A stretch of DNA of 64,000 bases from Nitzschia sp. pyKryTriq1 (lineage: Eukaryota; Bacillariophyta; Bacillariophyceae; Bacillariales; Bacillariaceae), in the NCBI GenBank assembly GCA_956465555.1, contig OY101127.1, positions 992,001-1,056,000 of the forward strand, written 5' to 3'. The notes beneath the pieces are model-generated. The model saw only the letters and a list, made by a program, of their open reading frames with translations. It was not told the DNA's origin and made no database searches. Shown here one piece after another: positions 34,101 through 45,124 of the stretch. Position 1 is the stretch's first letter, and the number at the start of each line of letters is the position of its first letter. A program made the position numbers and the translations under genes.

Positions 34101-35352
34101 TAAAAAGGGTGCAAAATCATACACCTGCACATATTCATCGAGCTCCGAATCATGATGATCCCCGTAGCCCACAAACTGCGTCTCTTCAGCGACTCGCAAT
34201 GTAAAGTCAACACCACAACTGTCGTCCACAACAACAATCGCGGGATGGTCATCTTTGTGTAAGGGCATAGAAAAGAAGGAAGTCCACCGAAAAGAGCCCA
34301 CCAAGGTTGCGACCATTTGGCTGTTAGATTCAAAGTTTCCCGTGACAGGATACACCAGCAGGCTCGTGGGTTCCTCCGTCTGTGCGGTGGATCCAAAGAA
34401 GTCTACCGGATTAACCAAATCTGACAGGACGGGAGCTGCGGTGCTTTGGACACTGCTAAAGACTCGACCGAATGTGGGGTCTGATAGCGTATCATAGTTG
34501 ATGACATAAGGATCGGTAGGTGCCACAGACATTTCCCACATGGGTGCATACGGTCCCGGACCCACGTCCTCTATGATCTCACCCTCGATTCCACGCCTAT
34601 AAATCCGAACAGGAATACTTTGAATCGGTGCCGAAGTTGCCACTCCCTCCCACTTCAGACCCTCTTCGATCCAGTCCTGATTATCAATAGCGAAGCTTTC
34701 CCAGCGGAGTTTATTTCCGGAATTCACCAACGGTGTGATAGCTACAGTGTCAGCAGATGACGACTCTCGAAAGTTCCTACCGATTACTTGGAAGCTGGAA
34801 TCTTCGAAGAAGGGCCACTCGGTGCCGTTATTAAGAGCAATAGCGGTCAGAGTCGACGACATCGACTTGCTATCTGCAACGATGCTTTCAATATTTTGAG
34901 AGCTCTCTTGGGCAATCGATTCTGCAATGAGTCCAAACTGCACAGCAGGGAACAGAGGAGTAGTAGAAGAACAAGCATGAGCACTACAATTTGACACGAT
35001 AAGTTCGAGCAAGTAGACTATCGAGTCATTTCTTCAAACTTCAACACACCTCGTCGTAAAAATTTTCGTATTGGTTCTTGGTCATAAAATGCCAAGTCGC
35101 GGCACCCGCACCTGCCATGGCAAAAACCAGAATGAACAACACAAAAAATCGGAAACAGGAAACGGCCTTGTCCTCGAAATCTGAGTCCAGCCTCTTGCCC
35201 TCGTCCGAATCCGACGCTTCTTCCACTTCTGTCTCAATGCTGTGATCCGAAGTTGAATCATCGTACAATTCAACTGACCCATCGTCCTCGTTGAGTTCTC
35301 CCGTGGCCGATCCTGGGGAGGAAGTAGAGTTGTCTGGCATGTTAGGCTTCAT
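31159..35352 (-). CDS. Receptor-type class III nucleotide cyclase - 3',5'-cyclic nucleotide phosphodiesterase fusion
   Basis: Seven exons on the reverse strand: 35352-35050, 34937-33627, 33542-33385, 33287-33256, 33170-33040, 32940-32201 and 32113-31159; 1209 residues. All six introns are GT-AG and all joins stay in frame. Residues 68-88 form membrane segment one, about 100-410 a CHASE-like extracellular sensor region, and 415-435 segment two, followed by a linker ILSILYPKQIRDRLFG. The cyclase domain (539-about 720) has metal aspartates D548 (FADIAGF) and D592 (ETVGDCY). Purine contacts are E588, as in guanylate cyclases, but Q664 (RFQLFGD) where guanylate cyclases have Cys and adenylate cyclases Asp. 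The PDE domain carries HNFEH (886-890) and HDVDH (952-956). It should both make and destroy a cyclic nucleotide at the plasma membrane; cGMP is likelier than cAMP but not certain. Confidence 0.92.
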
Positions 35353-36658
35353 TCGATATTTGTTATATCTTTCTGATTCTTTTGATGTACCGTCGACCAA
35401 TAGACAATCGATACCGGTAGACAAAAGTTGTTTGTCGTCAAGTTACTTTTTTGTAAGAGCAGATACTTCGTTCGAAAAGAAGTTAGGTCCTTTACTCGTA
35501 GCTTGGCGATGTAGTACCAATCAAAATGTCCATGCATGCGTGATGGGATTATTATTATTTTTGTCGAACTCGCAGTGGCCATTGCAGGAGTTCTCGTTCA
35601 TCATTATTGCCCCTGACACTCTGCTACTAGAGAATATCATCTTCGCTCTTCACCATATTATTTCCTTTGGGCTGGTAGACAATTCTACAACCTTTCAACG
35701 CATTGAACGAGGATTCAATGAGTTCGGATTTTGGGCGTCTGGGAGGAATGCAATGATATGCCTCTACCGCGATGCGAACAGGAAGGCCCATCGCGGCGAA
35801 AATTCCGTGTTCCGACGGAAGACGGAAAGAGCACGGGGGAGGCGTAAGCGCCTGTTCTTTTGGGGCAGGGAGGGAAGATCCCCCAAAGTAAGAGAACAAC
35901 CTCGAACCCCCGATATGACCGCGAGTCTCATTCGATCCCCGCGGCCCGAGACTGGGCGACGACTCTCTAGTAGTAGCTACTAGAGTAGAGTCGTCTACGA
36001 TGTCCACTCGACTCTCTAGTAGAAAGAGAGAGAGAGAGAGAGAGAGGAGACTGTCTACTCTAGCTAGAGAGAGTACCTGGTCATTTGTGCCACCATGACT
36101 TGTGCCACCATGGGAGACTAGTAGATTTACTCACTCCTCACCCTCGCCAGGAGTGGAATAGTAGTTCTACAAGAACTCTAATCTAGTATGCAGTCTGTTG
36201 TAGAACCAAGAAAAGTGCACCATCTATTTTAGCAACTGCCTTGACGAGGAGTCGAGGAGGACGGTCGCCACGTTTAACAGAGGACAACGAGGAGAATGGA
36301 ATAGAGAACACCACCGGGACTCTTCTTGTTTCACCCAAATGAACAATACGCGATCTACTGTATCCCCTCGGTCAATAGAACTGTCACATATTGGATTTTA
36401 CTCTAGTAGTAGAAAGGACCTGTCTACTAACTAAGAGCACTACAATTAGTAGACCGGTACATCTTTTCTCATGACATACGAAGTAAAGGCGCTCTCCGTG
36501 CTGGTAGAAAAATATATCTGCGTATTCGTACGATTTTAGGAGACAGTGTGGTGTCGTCAACCAGCAAAACTCAAGATCGAGATCAATCAAGGTCGTCGAT
36601 ACAAAGTCTTGCCCCATTTACTTAGAGGCAATCCTGCTACTGCATGGTATCCTCCAAG
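35353..36658. other. Intergenic, no supported gene
   Basis: TACCGGTA at 35412-35419 lies about 60 bp before the cyclase start. 35620-36000 is open on both strands but no frame has both an ATG start and domain content. CTAGTAG repeats and a GA microsatellite lie at about 35965-36075. Confidence 0.5.
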
Positions 36659-37279
36659 TTATGGTTCCGGTCCAAATTGCTCTTGTCGATCGGCCGCTAG
36701 AGAAATATTTCCTTCTGCGGCTTTTCCTGCCCTTTTGATTCTCTCCATCCGATCCTCGTCCGAAAGGTTCTCTTCCAAGAGAATATCATAGACGGCTTCA
36801 CCGAATCGTAGCATTTCTGCTCGCAATACCGACTTGTGATAATTCTTGCGAAACAGGGGAACCTGTCGTCCATTTTCAAATAGAACATCTACGGCTTTAT
36901 TGGACTCCCCCACCGCTGCTTGTTCCACACGAAACTTGACACGTTCGTGTCGTTGCAAATAAGGGCGGGTGGGGAACTCCTCCGCCGAGTGGGGAGTATC
37001 CAAGGATGTACGATGAACCCAAATTTCGTCCGAAGGACTTCCATCATCGGGAACAATAAAACCGTAGGCCTTGTCCCGAAGATAGAATTTGACTGTTCCA
37101 GTTTGATATTCCTTGCCATCAGCAGCCGCTGCGGCTGCTTTGGATGACAACGGTCGTACGGCGCACCGCGGGCGGGCTAGTACCAAAGATTGCGCCGGTG
37201 GTGACGCGGTTTGTAGTCTGATGGCGATGCCTCTGATAAAGCACGTGGAGGACGATGAACTTCGAAGTGCCCACATCAT
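36659..37279 (-). CDS. Cold-shock-domain protein with organelle-type leader
   Basis: A 206-residue single-exon protein starting at ATG 37279 (MMWALRSSSSSTCFIRGIAI). The first 50 residues are Arg/Ser/Ala-rich without acidic residues, like a mitochondrial presequence. GTVKFYLRDKAYGFIVPDDG then DEIWVHRTSL correspond to the cold-shock domain with its RNP1 (KAYGFI) and RNP2 (DEIWVH) strands that bind single-stranded RNA or DNA; the domain ends around residue 130. The C-terminal third is helical and charged (EAVYDILLEENLSDEDRMER) with no recognised domain. It probably binds organelle RNA. TACCGGTA at 37285-37292 lies directly before the start codon. Confidence 0.82.
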   Translation of the reverse strand: MMWALRSSSSSTCFIRGIAIRLQTASPPAQSLVLARPRCAVRPLSSKAAAAAADGKEYQTGTVKFYLRDKAYGFIVPDDGSPSDEIWVHRTSLDTPHSAEEFPTRPYLQRHERVKFRVEQAAVGESNKAVDVLFENGRQVPLFRKNYHKSVLRAEMLRFGEAVYDILLEENLSDEDRMERIKRAGKAAEGNISLAADRQEQFGPEP

Positions 37280-39245
37280 GATGATACCGGTAGACTAGAG
37301 GAGTTGGACTGTTCCTTTGCTGTACCTGGGGTATACCGTCGTGTATATGATCGAAGAGAGAGGGATGCAACTGCTGTTGCGGTTGAATTTTGTATTATGC
37401 GAGGTTGTGATGATGCAGCATGCAGCACATGCATTTACGCAGATGAGATCTTTCGACTTCTTCGACGAAGATCATTTCCACCGCGCGGGCTCGCGCAGGG
37501 GTTGCTTCTACTTTTTTTAAGAAGTCGAATAGATCGATTATGCATAGAGTATGTCTACGAAGTACTCGTACATATACCTCGTCCTGTACTCGTACAAGGG
37601 GCCTTCAGAATGTCCGAGTGTGGTTTGGCGCTGGCAGCGCGAGATTGCGTAAGTCATGCATGGGAGTGCAGCACGGTGCACGCGATAATACCGAATCAAT
37701 GGTATCTCAATGGAATCTCACCAAAGGAAGCTGTCAACTGAAAACATGAAACATTTAAATTGTAGCGCATGTCAATAAGAAATAAAAATAGATCAATTTA
37801 ATATAAAATCGCCCCGATTAATGTAAGGAAATATATCATTTAACAATCTTTCATTCTGACAGCCAAGCTCCTTGTAGTCTGCCCAATGTAATTAGTTTCT
37901 GGAAATGGCACACTGCAAAGCAAGTAGCATGCACCCGAGTTGTTTTGATGTTCTAAAGTGCCGCACACTTGATAGGGGAACTTTGTCAAATCCAACGGAA
38001 CAAATTCTCCAGATGTTGAACCGCGTAAAACATCAAGTACATGATGCACATTATAACCACGAAAACCCTGGCTGGTTGTCACAAAAACACGGCCGCAGTC
38101 CAAACTTTATACATCATCCGTACAGGTATACAATAATTTTCAACCACAACCCTAAATAACAATGCAAATCAACACGCATGCCCGTCATATATCGACAATA
38201 CATGGTTGTATACAGAGATTAAATATAAATATCCAACCACGAATAAGGGGCCGGCGTCTTGACAACTTTCACTTGTGGCTCGACAGGCTCATTTATGTAA
38301 GGTTCCTCAAAAATCTTATTTATCAATATAATTTGCTTTCTATTTGATTATCAAACTTACCATATTTAATCGTTTCTGTCAAATAAAACTGCGATCGATG
38401 TAGTCCACCAATCTCATCGAATTCACAATCCAAACAAAAAGACACGTGCACCATGGCCGGCAGGATCGGGCGACTTTCACATCGTTACAAATCCTGCTCC
38501 TCTCAACCAAATCCAAGCGACTCCACATGAAATAAAATTTCCTCCATCAGCGCTTTACAACTGTGATTGACACTTTTGGCAGTTACGTCCTGAATTTGTC
38601 AGGAGTTCAAATGGGGTTCACTTGATTTTTTTTGGTTTTTTTTTTACCGAACACCCATCGAAGAAATTCGCCATTCATTCCACCGAAATAACATTTAATC
38701 AACGGCAATTGATCCCCTCCTGCTCACCACAGGCACAACCAACGCCTCCAACTCTTGCATACCCCGAAACTCCTTATTAAGAGGTAAATTTTGATGCAAC
38801 TTCATGGCCGTAAGGTTACAAAACCAAAGAGGTAGCTCTTGTCAACCATTTTGCCTAAGTACCGCCTAAGTAATTTTTCCAACTTTTTTTTTCCCAATTT
38901 GTCCTCCGGAGCTTTTCCTTAAGATGAAAGAATTATAAAACTTAGCCACTGGAGCGCGATGGTGGGGCCGCTGCCCACACGCGCGTATCTGCGCAGCCTT
39001 GGGGGAGAATTTTGGGATTGAAGGGGCGCCTGACGAGAATACGCAGCGGTCTAGTACTGGTACCAGGTAATACCTGGTACTCCTCCTCTCGGCGAGAGCT
39101 GGAGAAGAAGTCACTTCTTTCAATTTTGATCAACGCTCCTTGCAACTTCAAACCCACAATACCAGCGCTAGTACTAGAGGAAAAACTACTCCCAAAAAAG
39201 ACAGAGACAACATCTCCCCGAATGAGAAGTGCTACGTATGCTATT
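37280..39245. other. Intergenic with an AT-rich island
   Basis: 37740-38900 is clearly more AT-rich than its flanks, with long A/T runs, and holds two short protein-like fragments on the reverse strand: a GIY-YIG-like remnant (described separately) and a 36-codon ORF at 38805-38695 (MKLHQNLPLNKEFRGMQELE...). 38940-39240 lies in the 3' flank of the DUF6824 gene. Confidence 0.55.
37840..38103 (-). pseudogene. GIY-YIG nuclease-like fragment, probably mobile-element derived
   Basis: An 87-codon reverse frame with no ATG start. Its end reads GACYLLCSVP followed by NYIGQTTRSLAVRM and a stop. A G-x-x-YLL strand, YIGQT and a conserved Arg in RSLxxR are the signature of the GIY-YIG nuclease fold, as in the endonuclease of Penelope-like retroelements. 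The fragment stops just after the arginine, so the rest of the domain is missing and it cannot be active. The frame is closed upstream by TAA. It lies inside an AT-rich island, which fits an inserted and decayed element. No reverse transcriptase was found nearby. Confidence 0.5.
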
Positions 39246-40706
39246 TCAGTGCCACGAATCCCAACAGCTGACACGTTCATCTTCTTCGTCGCCCCCCTCC
39301 TTTTGAAAAGGGGGAGGACTCTGCTGGTAACTTTGGTGAACAAGATTTCTTGAAAGAGAAGCGGTGCTGTTTCTAAATTCCGTAGGAAACAACTGCGGAA
39401 GCCGTATTCTTTGGTCCTTCTTGGTAGTAGTACCTGAGTAGAAGTCTTGGCGGAGGAGGTCACTGCCGATGGTGGTTCGTGGGGTGGTGCTGCTGATCGT
39501 GGACGAGGACGTCAGCCTAGGCAACCAGGGATCGCTGTTTCGAGAGTCATTGTGCTCCATCAAGGGAAGCAATCGCCCATGAGTTGATGCGGCCAACCGA
39601 TGATCAGCTACAACGTTCGTAAGGGTGGTGGAAGCCCGTGCTGGAAAAGTAGGGGGTATTAGCCCCAGTGCCGTAGCTGCAGTAGTAGTTTGCAATCCTA
39701 AAATTTCCTTGTCTTCTGTATTTGGAGTGACGTGGTTCGGGATCTCGCCTGCTGCTTGTGGAAAAAGTCTCCCCGTAAGAGAACTTAATTGCTCTTTCTC
39801 CTTTTGTATTGCCAAAAGCACCCTTTGATGATGGGCGGCCAATACTTCTAATCCTGAGAGTGATGGTGGTTCGACTGTTGAGGTTTCAGTTGAGGACGTC
39901 ATTGCTTGATGATCGATCAGCAAAGTGGGAGGGTATAATACGGGCGCGTTTGATGAGGCCTCTGTGGATTGTAAAGGACTGTTGTTTCTACGACCATCGC
40001 CCTCCTGGTGGGTCGCTGGGGATAGCTTTGGTTTCTTTCTTGGTTTGCAGACGATTTGGGGGCGTTTTCGCATGAATTCTTCGGGAGATCCCTCATTATT
40101 CGTCGTATTCGCACTATCGACGCTCTCGTCCTCACTGTACGATTTGTCCGAAGAGGGCGATTCTTCACGATATTTCTTCGCTGCTTTTCCACGGTTTCTT
40201 CGGGTCGTTTTGCCCCGAGGATGATTCTTGTTGACATTGCTCGACTGCCGCTGCTGCTGCTGCTGTTCCTTTGCCTTCGCCTTTTTGCTCACCCTAGCAT
40301 CAACGCTCACGTCCCCGATTTGTTTCAGCCAAGTATCTCGTAGCGCATGTGCAATTTTCTCTCGAGCGTACTTTTTGCAGATCTGCCTATATTCCGAACC
40401 GTCCTGCTTCAAGAAACGCCCTCCCTTGGAATCGACCCTCTCAAAGATGGTCGTGAGGATACCCCGTTTGATAAATTTGTCGACTTTCTTGCTCATATAG
40501 GTGCGACACAACTCCGCCACATGCTCACGGAATCTCTCATTTCCAACATGGGTATCCGCCAATCCGCCCCTCCCGCACATGATATCATGTTCCTTCAATT
40601 GATACGGCAGTGGAAACGTCTTGAAGTCTTCCTCCTCCGCCTCCTCTATTGTGGCTGCCTGACGAAACTTTTTCTGGTTATTGTTCTTGCTTTTGTTCGA
40701 CAACAT
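39246..40706 (-). CDS. DUF6824 domain protein
   Basis: A 486-residue single-exon protein starting at ATG 40706. Residues about 35-125 read DIMCGRGGLADTHVGNERFR, then YMSKKVDKFIKRGILTTIFE, GGRFLKQDG and KIAHALRD. The CGRGG...HxGNxRFR...K...I..I...GGRFLK...AxxKIxxALR pattern is the DUF6824 domain, which is strongly expanded in diatoms and thought to be nuclear. The rest is low complexity: a Gln run, Lys/Arg patches resembling nuclear localisation signals (RGKTTRRNRGKAAKKYR), and a Ser/Thr-rich tail ending in an acidic segment. A DNA-binding or regulatory role has been proposed for such proteins but is not shown by the sequence. Confidence 0.85.
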   Translation of the reverse strand: MLSNKSKNNNQKKFRQAATIEEAEEEDFKTFPLPYQLKEHDIMCGRGGLADTHVGNERFREHVAELCRTYMSKKVDKFIKRGILTTIFERVDSKGGRFLKQDGSEYRQICKKYAREKIAHALRDTWLKQIGDVSVDARVSKKAKAKEQQQQQRQSSNVNKNHPRGKTTRRNRGKAAKKYREESPSSDKSYSEDESVDSANTTNNEGSPEEFMRKRPQIVCKPRKKPKLSPATHQEGDGRRNNSPLQSTEASSNAPVLYPPTLLIDHQAMTSSTETSTVEPPSLSGLEVLAAHHQRVLLAIQKEKEQLSSLTGRLFPQAAGEIPNHVTPNTEDKEILGLQTTTAATALGLIPPTFPARASTTLTNVVADHRLAASTHGRLLPLMEHNDSRNSDPWLPRLTSSSTISSTTPRTTIGSDLLRQDFYSGTTTKKDQRIRLPQLFPTEFRNSTASLSRNLVHQSYQQSPPPFQKEGGDEEDERVSCWDSWH

Positions 40707-41269
40707 GGTGCTGGCTGGTGCAGATACTAGATACTGCAGTCCAGTTTCTCTCCAGTAGATTGTGAAAGATTCGTTGTGTTACAACTACTGTACTTCGGAG
40801 GAGGCGTGTGGTCTAATCTATGGGTGGCTTGTGAACAAACAACACAAGTACCGGTACAATTATTAGGGTTGCATTTCACTTCATGCATGATTGTTGTCCT
40901 TCATGCGTTATTGTCGTGGTTATTATTATTGCGTCGTGTCGCGCTCTCTCGCTCATAAAACGCCGCCAAAAACTTTGCGGGCGGCCTATACTTCTCTTTT
41001 CGCGCGCGTTTGTCCGTCTCCCGTTTGACTACCGTCCTTCCGCCTTCCGTGCACGCGATCGGTGACGGAATAAATGAGATTTTTCTCTACTAGTAGATTT
41101 TCCTTTTCTTTTGTTCTGACCTCATCGCATCGCATGATCATCATAAAATCGCAGTCGTGTCCCACCATCACTATTACTTGTACACATCATACAGGTAGGC
41201 AGACACAGAGAGGAAAGCCACGGGCCAAGGGAGCAGAATCTTACTACTTTTCGTTGGAAGAAATTGACC
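40707..41269. other. Divergent promoter region, no gene
   Basis: Between the DUF6824 gene and the ABC1 kinase gene. TACCGGTA lies at 40849-40856. No coding feature recognised. Confidence 0.55.
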
Positions 41270-44200
41270 ATGGGCAATACGGCCAGCAGTAGTGGTGGTG
41301 TGGCAGCAGGGAGCGCCAGCAAGAACATTAAGAGCAATGCTAGTAGCACCAGCACCAGCACCAGCCGCCGATTCCTCTCGCGAGAACAACTGCGAGCCAA
41401 ATCCTTTTTGAGACGAGAGCAAGCGGCACATCACCGACCAAACGAAGGAACACCACTCCTAGATGATTCGTCGCCGGCATCGTCGTTCTTGGAAGAACTG
41501 CAACCACAACAAGACGACGACGACGACGACGACGACAACGACCAGTACATTATTGGGAAACTCGAGGCCGACGTTGAACGCTTGGCAGCCAAATGTGCTG
41601 CTCTCGAATCCCAGAATATCCTCGTGGCGGTGCAACAATTGGATCTTTTTGCACGATATTTCTCTCTATGTTTGTCTCTTTTGGTGCTCTATGCGTACTG
41701 GAAAGTTCTTGTGGTGTTGGTAGTTCCGATGCTGTTGCAGGACCTTCTCCCCGTACTTTTGGATTCTTATGTGCGAGGAGAGCAGGAGTCTTCAATAAGC
41801 AACACGTCAACGGTGGTACTTTCACAAAGTCCATGGACCAATCGCCTTATTCAATTGATCTTGTTGGCCATTCCCTACTTTTATAATCGATGGACCCATG
41901 GATCGATGCACCGGCGCTTTCAAGTCTTTGTCATTGCCTTTATCATCATCATTCGTATTCGAATGTGCCGGTGGCGTGAGAAAATGTTCCTTCAGGACGA
42001 CACTCCTACTACTACAGCGATGGTCGGAACCACCACCATACCTCGATACGGAGAATCTTGTACGAATGATGGGATCTGGGAAGCCAATTATGAAATCAGC
42101 GCCCGCTTTCTGTATTTGAGTATCCTCCGATTGAGAGGCCTCTGGACCAAGACGGCCCAGTATTTGAGCAGTCGAGCCGATTTTGTTCCGGTTGGTTATA
42201 TTCGGGAATTATCCAAACTCCAAGATCAAGCCCCTGCGACTCCTTGGGAACAAGTCGAAAAGATTTTACCCGCCAAACTACTAGATCAGTTGGCGGATAT
42301 CGAACAGGAGCCCATTGCAAGGTAAGATATTCTTGTTATCATCATCGCACCGACGACCGAGCGTCTCTAATAAGAAATAAATCATTGCCATCATCATCAT
42401 CATCATCATCATCAGCGCTTCGATTGGCCAGGTCCATGTCGCCCGACTTGCTGGATCGAATGAGAAAGTTGTCGTAAAGGTACAACACCCGCATGCCAGA
42501 ACCTTGATGACAGATGACTTTCGATCCCTTAAGATTTTGACGAAAATTATCGGTTGGCTGGAGCCCGACTACGCCTTTATGGAGATTCTCATGAACGAAT
42601 GGGCGACAGAAGCCATCAAGGAGCTAGATTTTCGATTCGAAGCAAAGCATCTGCGAGAAGCCTCCCAGGCTATCCAAACCTTGATTCCTACCAAAGATAC
42701 GGTGATTTATTCCAACGTTACAGAAACCGAGGGAAAAGTTCCCTTTCAAGTCCAAGTACCCGAGCCAATCGAAGATCTTTCCAATCGGGAAGTTTTGCTG
42801 ATGAATTTTTGCGAGGTACGTGCACCATAGCAGCCTGCTGACGGATCATATATAGTGTAGTCAAGCGAAGAACAAGAGTCCAACGGTCTCTCTACTAACC
42901 TGTATCCTTTTTTTTTCTCCAGGGATGTCGCATTGATGATTTTGCTCAGATCGAACGGTGGGGGCTTTCGCGAACGGCCGTCATGGACGGGGTCGCTCAA
43001 GCCTTTGCCCATTTTATGTATTGTTCGACGATTTTTAACGGTGATCCTCATGCAGGCAACTTGTTGGTGCGGCGAGGGATTCAGACGGATGATACCAAGG
43101 GGTTTACAATAGTTTTGTTGGATTGGGGGTTGGCCAAACGACTACCAGAGCAAAAGCGAGTCGCCTTTTGCCAAATGGTATATGCGGCCGCCACTGTCGA
43201 CTACGGGTTGCTGCTAGATTCCTATAAAACGGTTGGTCTCAAGATGAAACGGGAAGATGCGGGTCAGTCGATGGAAGACATGCGATTCTTTCTCCGGGAC
43301 ATGGCGCCCCGCGAAGTGGCTAAGAAACGAATACGAGCCAAAATCAAGCAAAGCGAGGTAGGTGAACTGTGTCAGTATGCAACTGACTGTTATATCTTGG
43401 TATGAGAGTCTGTATGCATGTAATACTAACAATTGTGTATTTGGTTAACAGGAAATGGTAAAAAATAAGACCAAAGACAAAGTACCAGTGGAATCGAAAG
43501 CCTATCCCGGTGAATTCTTCTTCTTTATTCGTGTCAACGAGCTCCTTCATGGTTTGGGCAGTCGATTCAGCGTGAATCTAGGCTATCTGGATGCGCTACG
43601 CCCGTACGCCGAGAAGGGCTTGCGTATGTCGTCATTTTATGATTTGCCTCAAAAGCCGTCAATGGGTGGTGTTGATAGTCCAAAAGGAGCAGATTCCCTT
43701 CTGGAGACGAAACTCCTGAATGTTTTGGAAGAGTTGCAGAGGGAAGGAAAATTCGTCGGTGGCCAAGTGTGTGTCCTGGATAAAGATGGCAAGACCCAGG
43801 CGGACGTTGTGTGTGGAACTTTGGGTGGACTCCGAAGTCATATTCCAATGAGCCACGACGCTCTCATCTTGGGATATTCTACTACCAAAGCGGTCACGGC
43901 GACTTTGGCCCACATCATGGTACGGGATGGATACCTCTCCTACGATGAACCAGTTTGTGAACGAGTCTGGAAGCAATTCTGTCCGTTCGAGGATCCTCCA
44001 CCAAAATTGCACCGAGATTTGAAAATGGCACGGGACGAAGTCGAGCAACGGTGGAAATGGAAACGAGAAATCACTTTACGGCACATTCTAAATCATGCTG
44101 CGGGTCTTTGGTCAGCATTTCCGGCTAAATTCACCATCCAAAAAATGGCTTCCTGCGAAGAATGTTTCACCAGTTTTGAATACAACCCCGATTGTCCAGA

Positions 44201-45124
44201 AGAGACACTTCTACCAACCAATGGACCAAATGATGGTACACAGGCCTACCATTTCATGTCATTTGGTTGGCTTGTGGCTGGAACTCTCTGCAGGGCTTAT
44301 GCGGAGCGACATGGACTCAAGACCTCTACCTTTCAACAAGTGTATACCGCTCTGCTGGAACCTAAATTGAGCGACAGGACGATGACGGCCGGCTTCCGAC
44401 CACTTGGCGGCCCCGGCAGTCACATCTTGGCACAAACAGTTACTTCGGACATTCGGGCAAGCCAAATGATTCAGCGCCAAAGGGAAATGGATGTTGATAA
44501 TGATAATGAATTATCAGTTGACGCCGAAGCCAACGAAACCAAGAAAATGATGGCAATGTTCAAAGGAAAGGAATTTTTGGTAAGCACTGTTTGCTTATTT
44601 TCTGCTTGCATTTCTACACTGTGAATGGATCGACTGAGTGACTCATTACTTTCTTATTTGAAAAGCTGGACCCTCGGATCTGGAACAGCCAAGATGCTCT
44701 GAGTGCTAATGTACCTGCCGCTGGTGGACGATTTTCGGCCATTGGACTAGCCAGCTTCTACCATGACTTGGCGTCTGAAAAAGTGTTGGGGAAGGAATTT
44801 TTGGAGCACGTCTCGACCACTAGTGTTGAGAAGACTACCTCCACATCTTTCGCTGGCGTACAGGGTGTTACCCGGATCACAAATGATGCCAATGGAGATG
44901 ATATGACCCACACGAAAATGAGCATGGGATATCAGTTGATTGGAACCGATCGCGACTCCAAAGGTTTCTTTTCCGGTCTGGGTCATGCCGGGGTTGGTGG
45001 GTCCATTGGCTTTGTCCATCGACCAACAGGAATTGCCATGGCCGTCATGGTAAATAAAGCAGACCAAGGCCAGGATGTGACTCTCAGAATCCTCAGAGTG
45101 ATTGGCGACCACTATCAAATATAG
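41270..45124 (+). CDS. ABC1/UbiB-like atypical kinase fused to a serine beta-lactamase-like domain
   Basis: Five exons, 41270-42321, 42416-42815, 42923-43357, 43452-44579 and 44666-45124, give 1157 residues; all joins keep frame. ATG 41270 (MGNTASSSGG) is the first in-frame start. An Asp run, a coiled-coil-like EADVERLAAKCAALES and two hydrophobic segments (about 125-165 and 195-230) precede the kinase. ABC1 features: KTAQ at 294 (usually KxGQ), SSRADFVPVGYIRELSKLQD, ASIGQVH, VVVKVQHPH, catalytic loop NGDPHAGN and VLLDWGLAK. From about 715 a class C beta-lactamase/LACTB fold has SxxK at 772-775 (GYSTTK), YHFMSFGW and a terminal GHAGVGGS. Arabidopsis At5g24810 has the same fusion. Such ABC1 proteins act in plastid or mitochondrial lipid and quinone metabolism; the lactamase-like part may be an esterase. 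Confidence 0.88.

Noticed and set aside
35910-35960. GGGGGTTCGAGG on the reverse strand as a possible tRNA T-arm
   Set aside because: The flanking bases cannot form the 5-bp T stem or an acceptor stem; no tRNA fold could be drawn.
35291-36007. Open frames on both strands upstream of the cyclase gene (230 and 126 codons)
   Set aside because: The plus frame starts inside the antisense of cyclase exon one and the minus frame has no ATG at its start; neither shows a domain.
38942-39463. Reverse frame of 173 codons near the 3' end of the DUF6824 gene
   Set aside because: It overlaps the DUF6824 coding tail in another frame, is Ser/Arg-rich without a domain, and the DUF6824 frame is clearly the real one.
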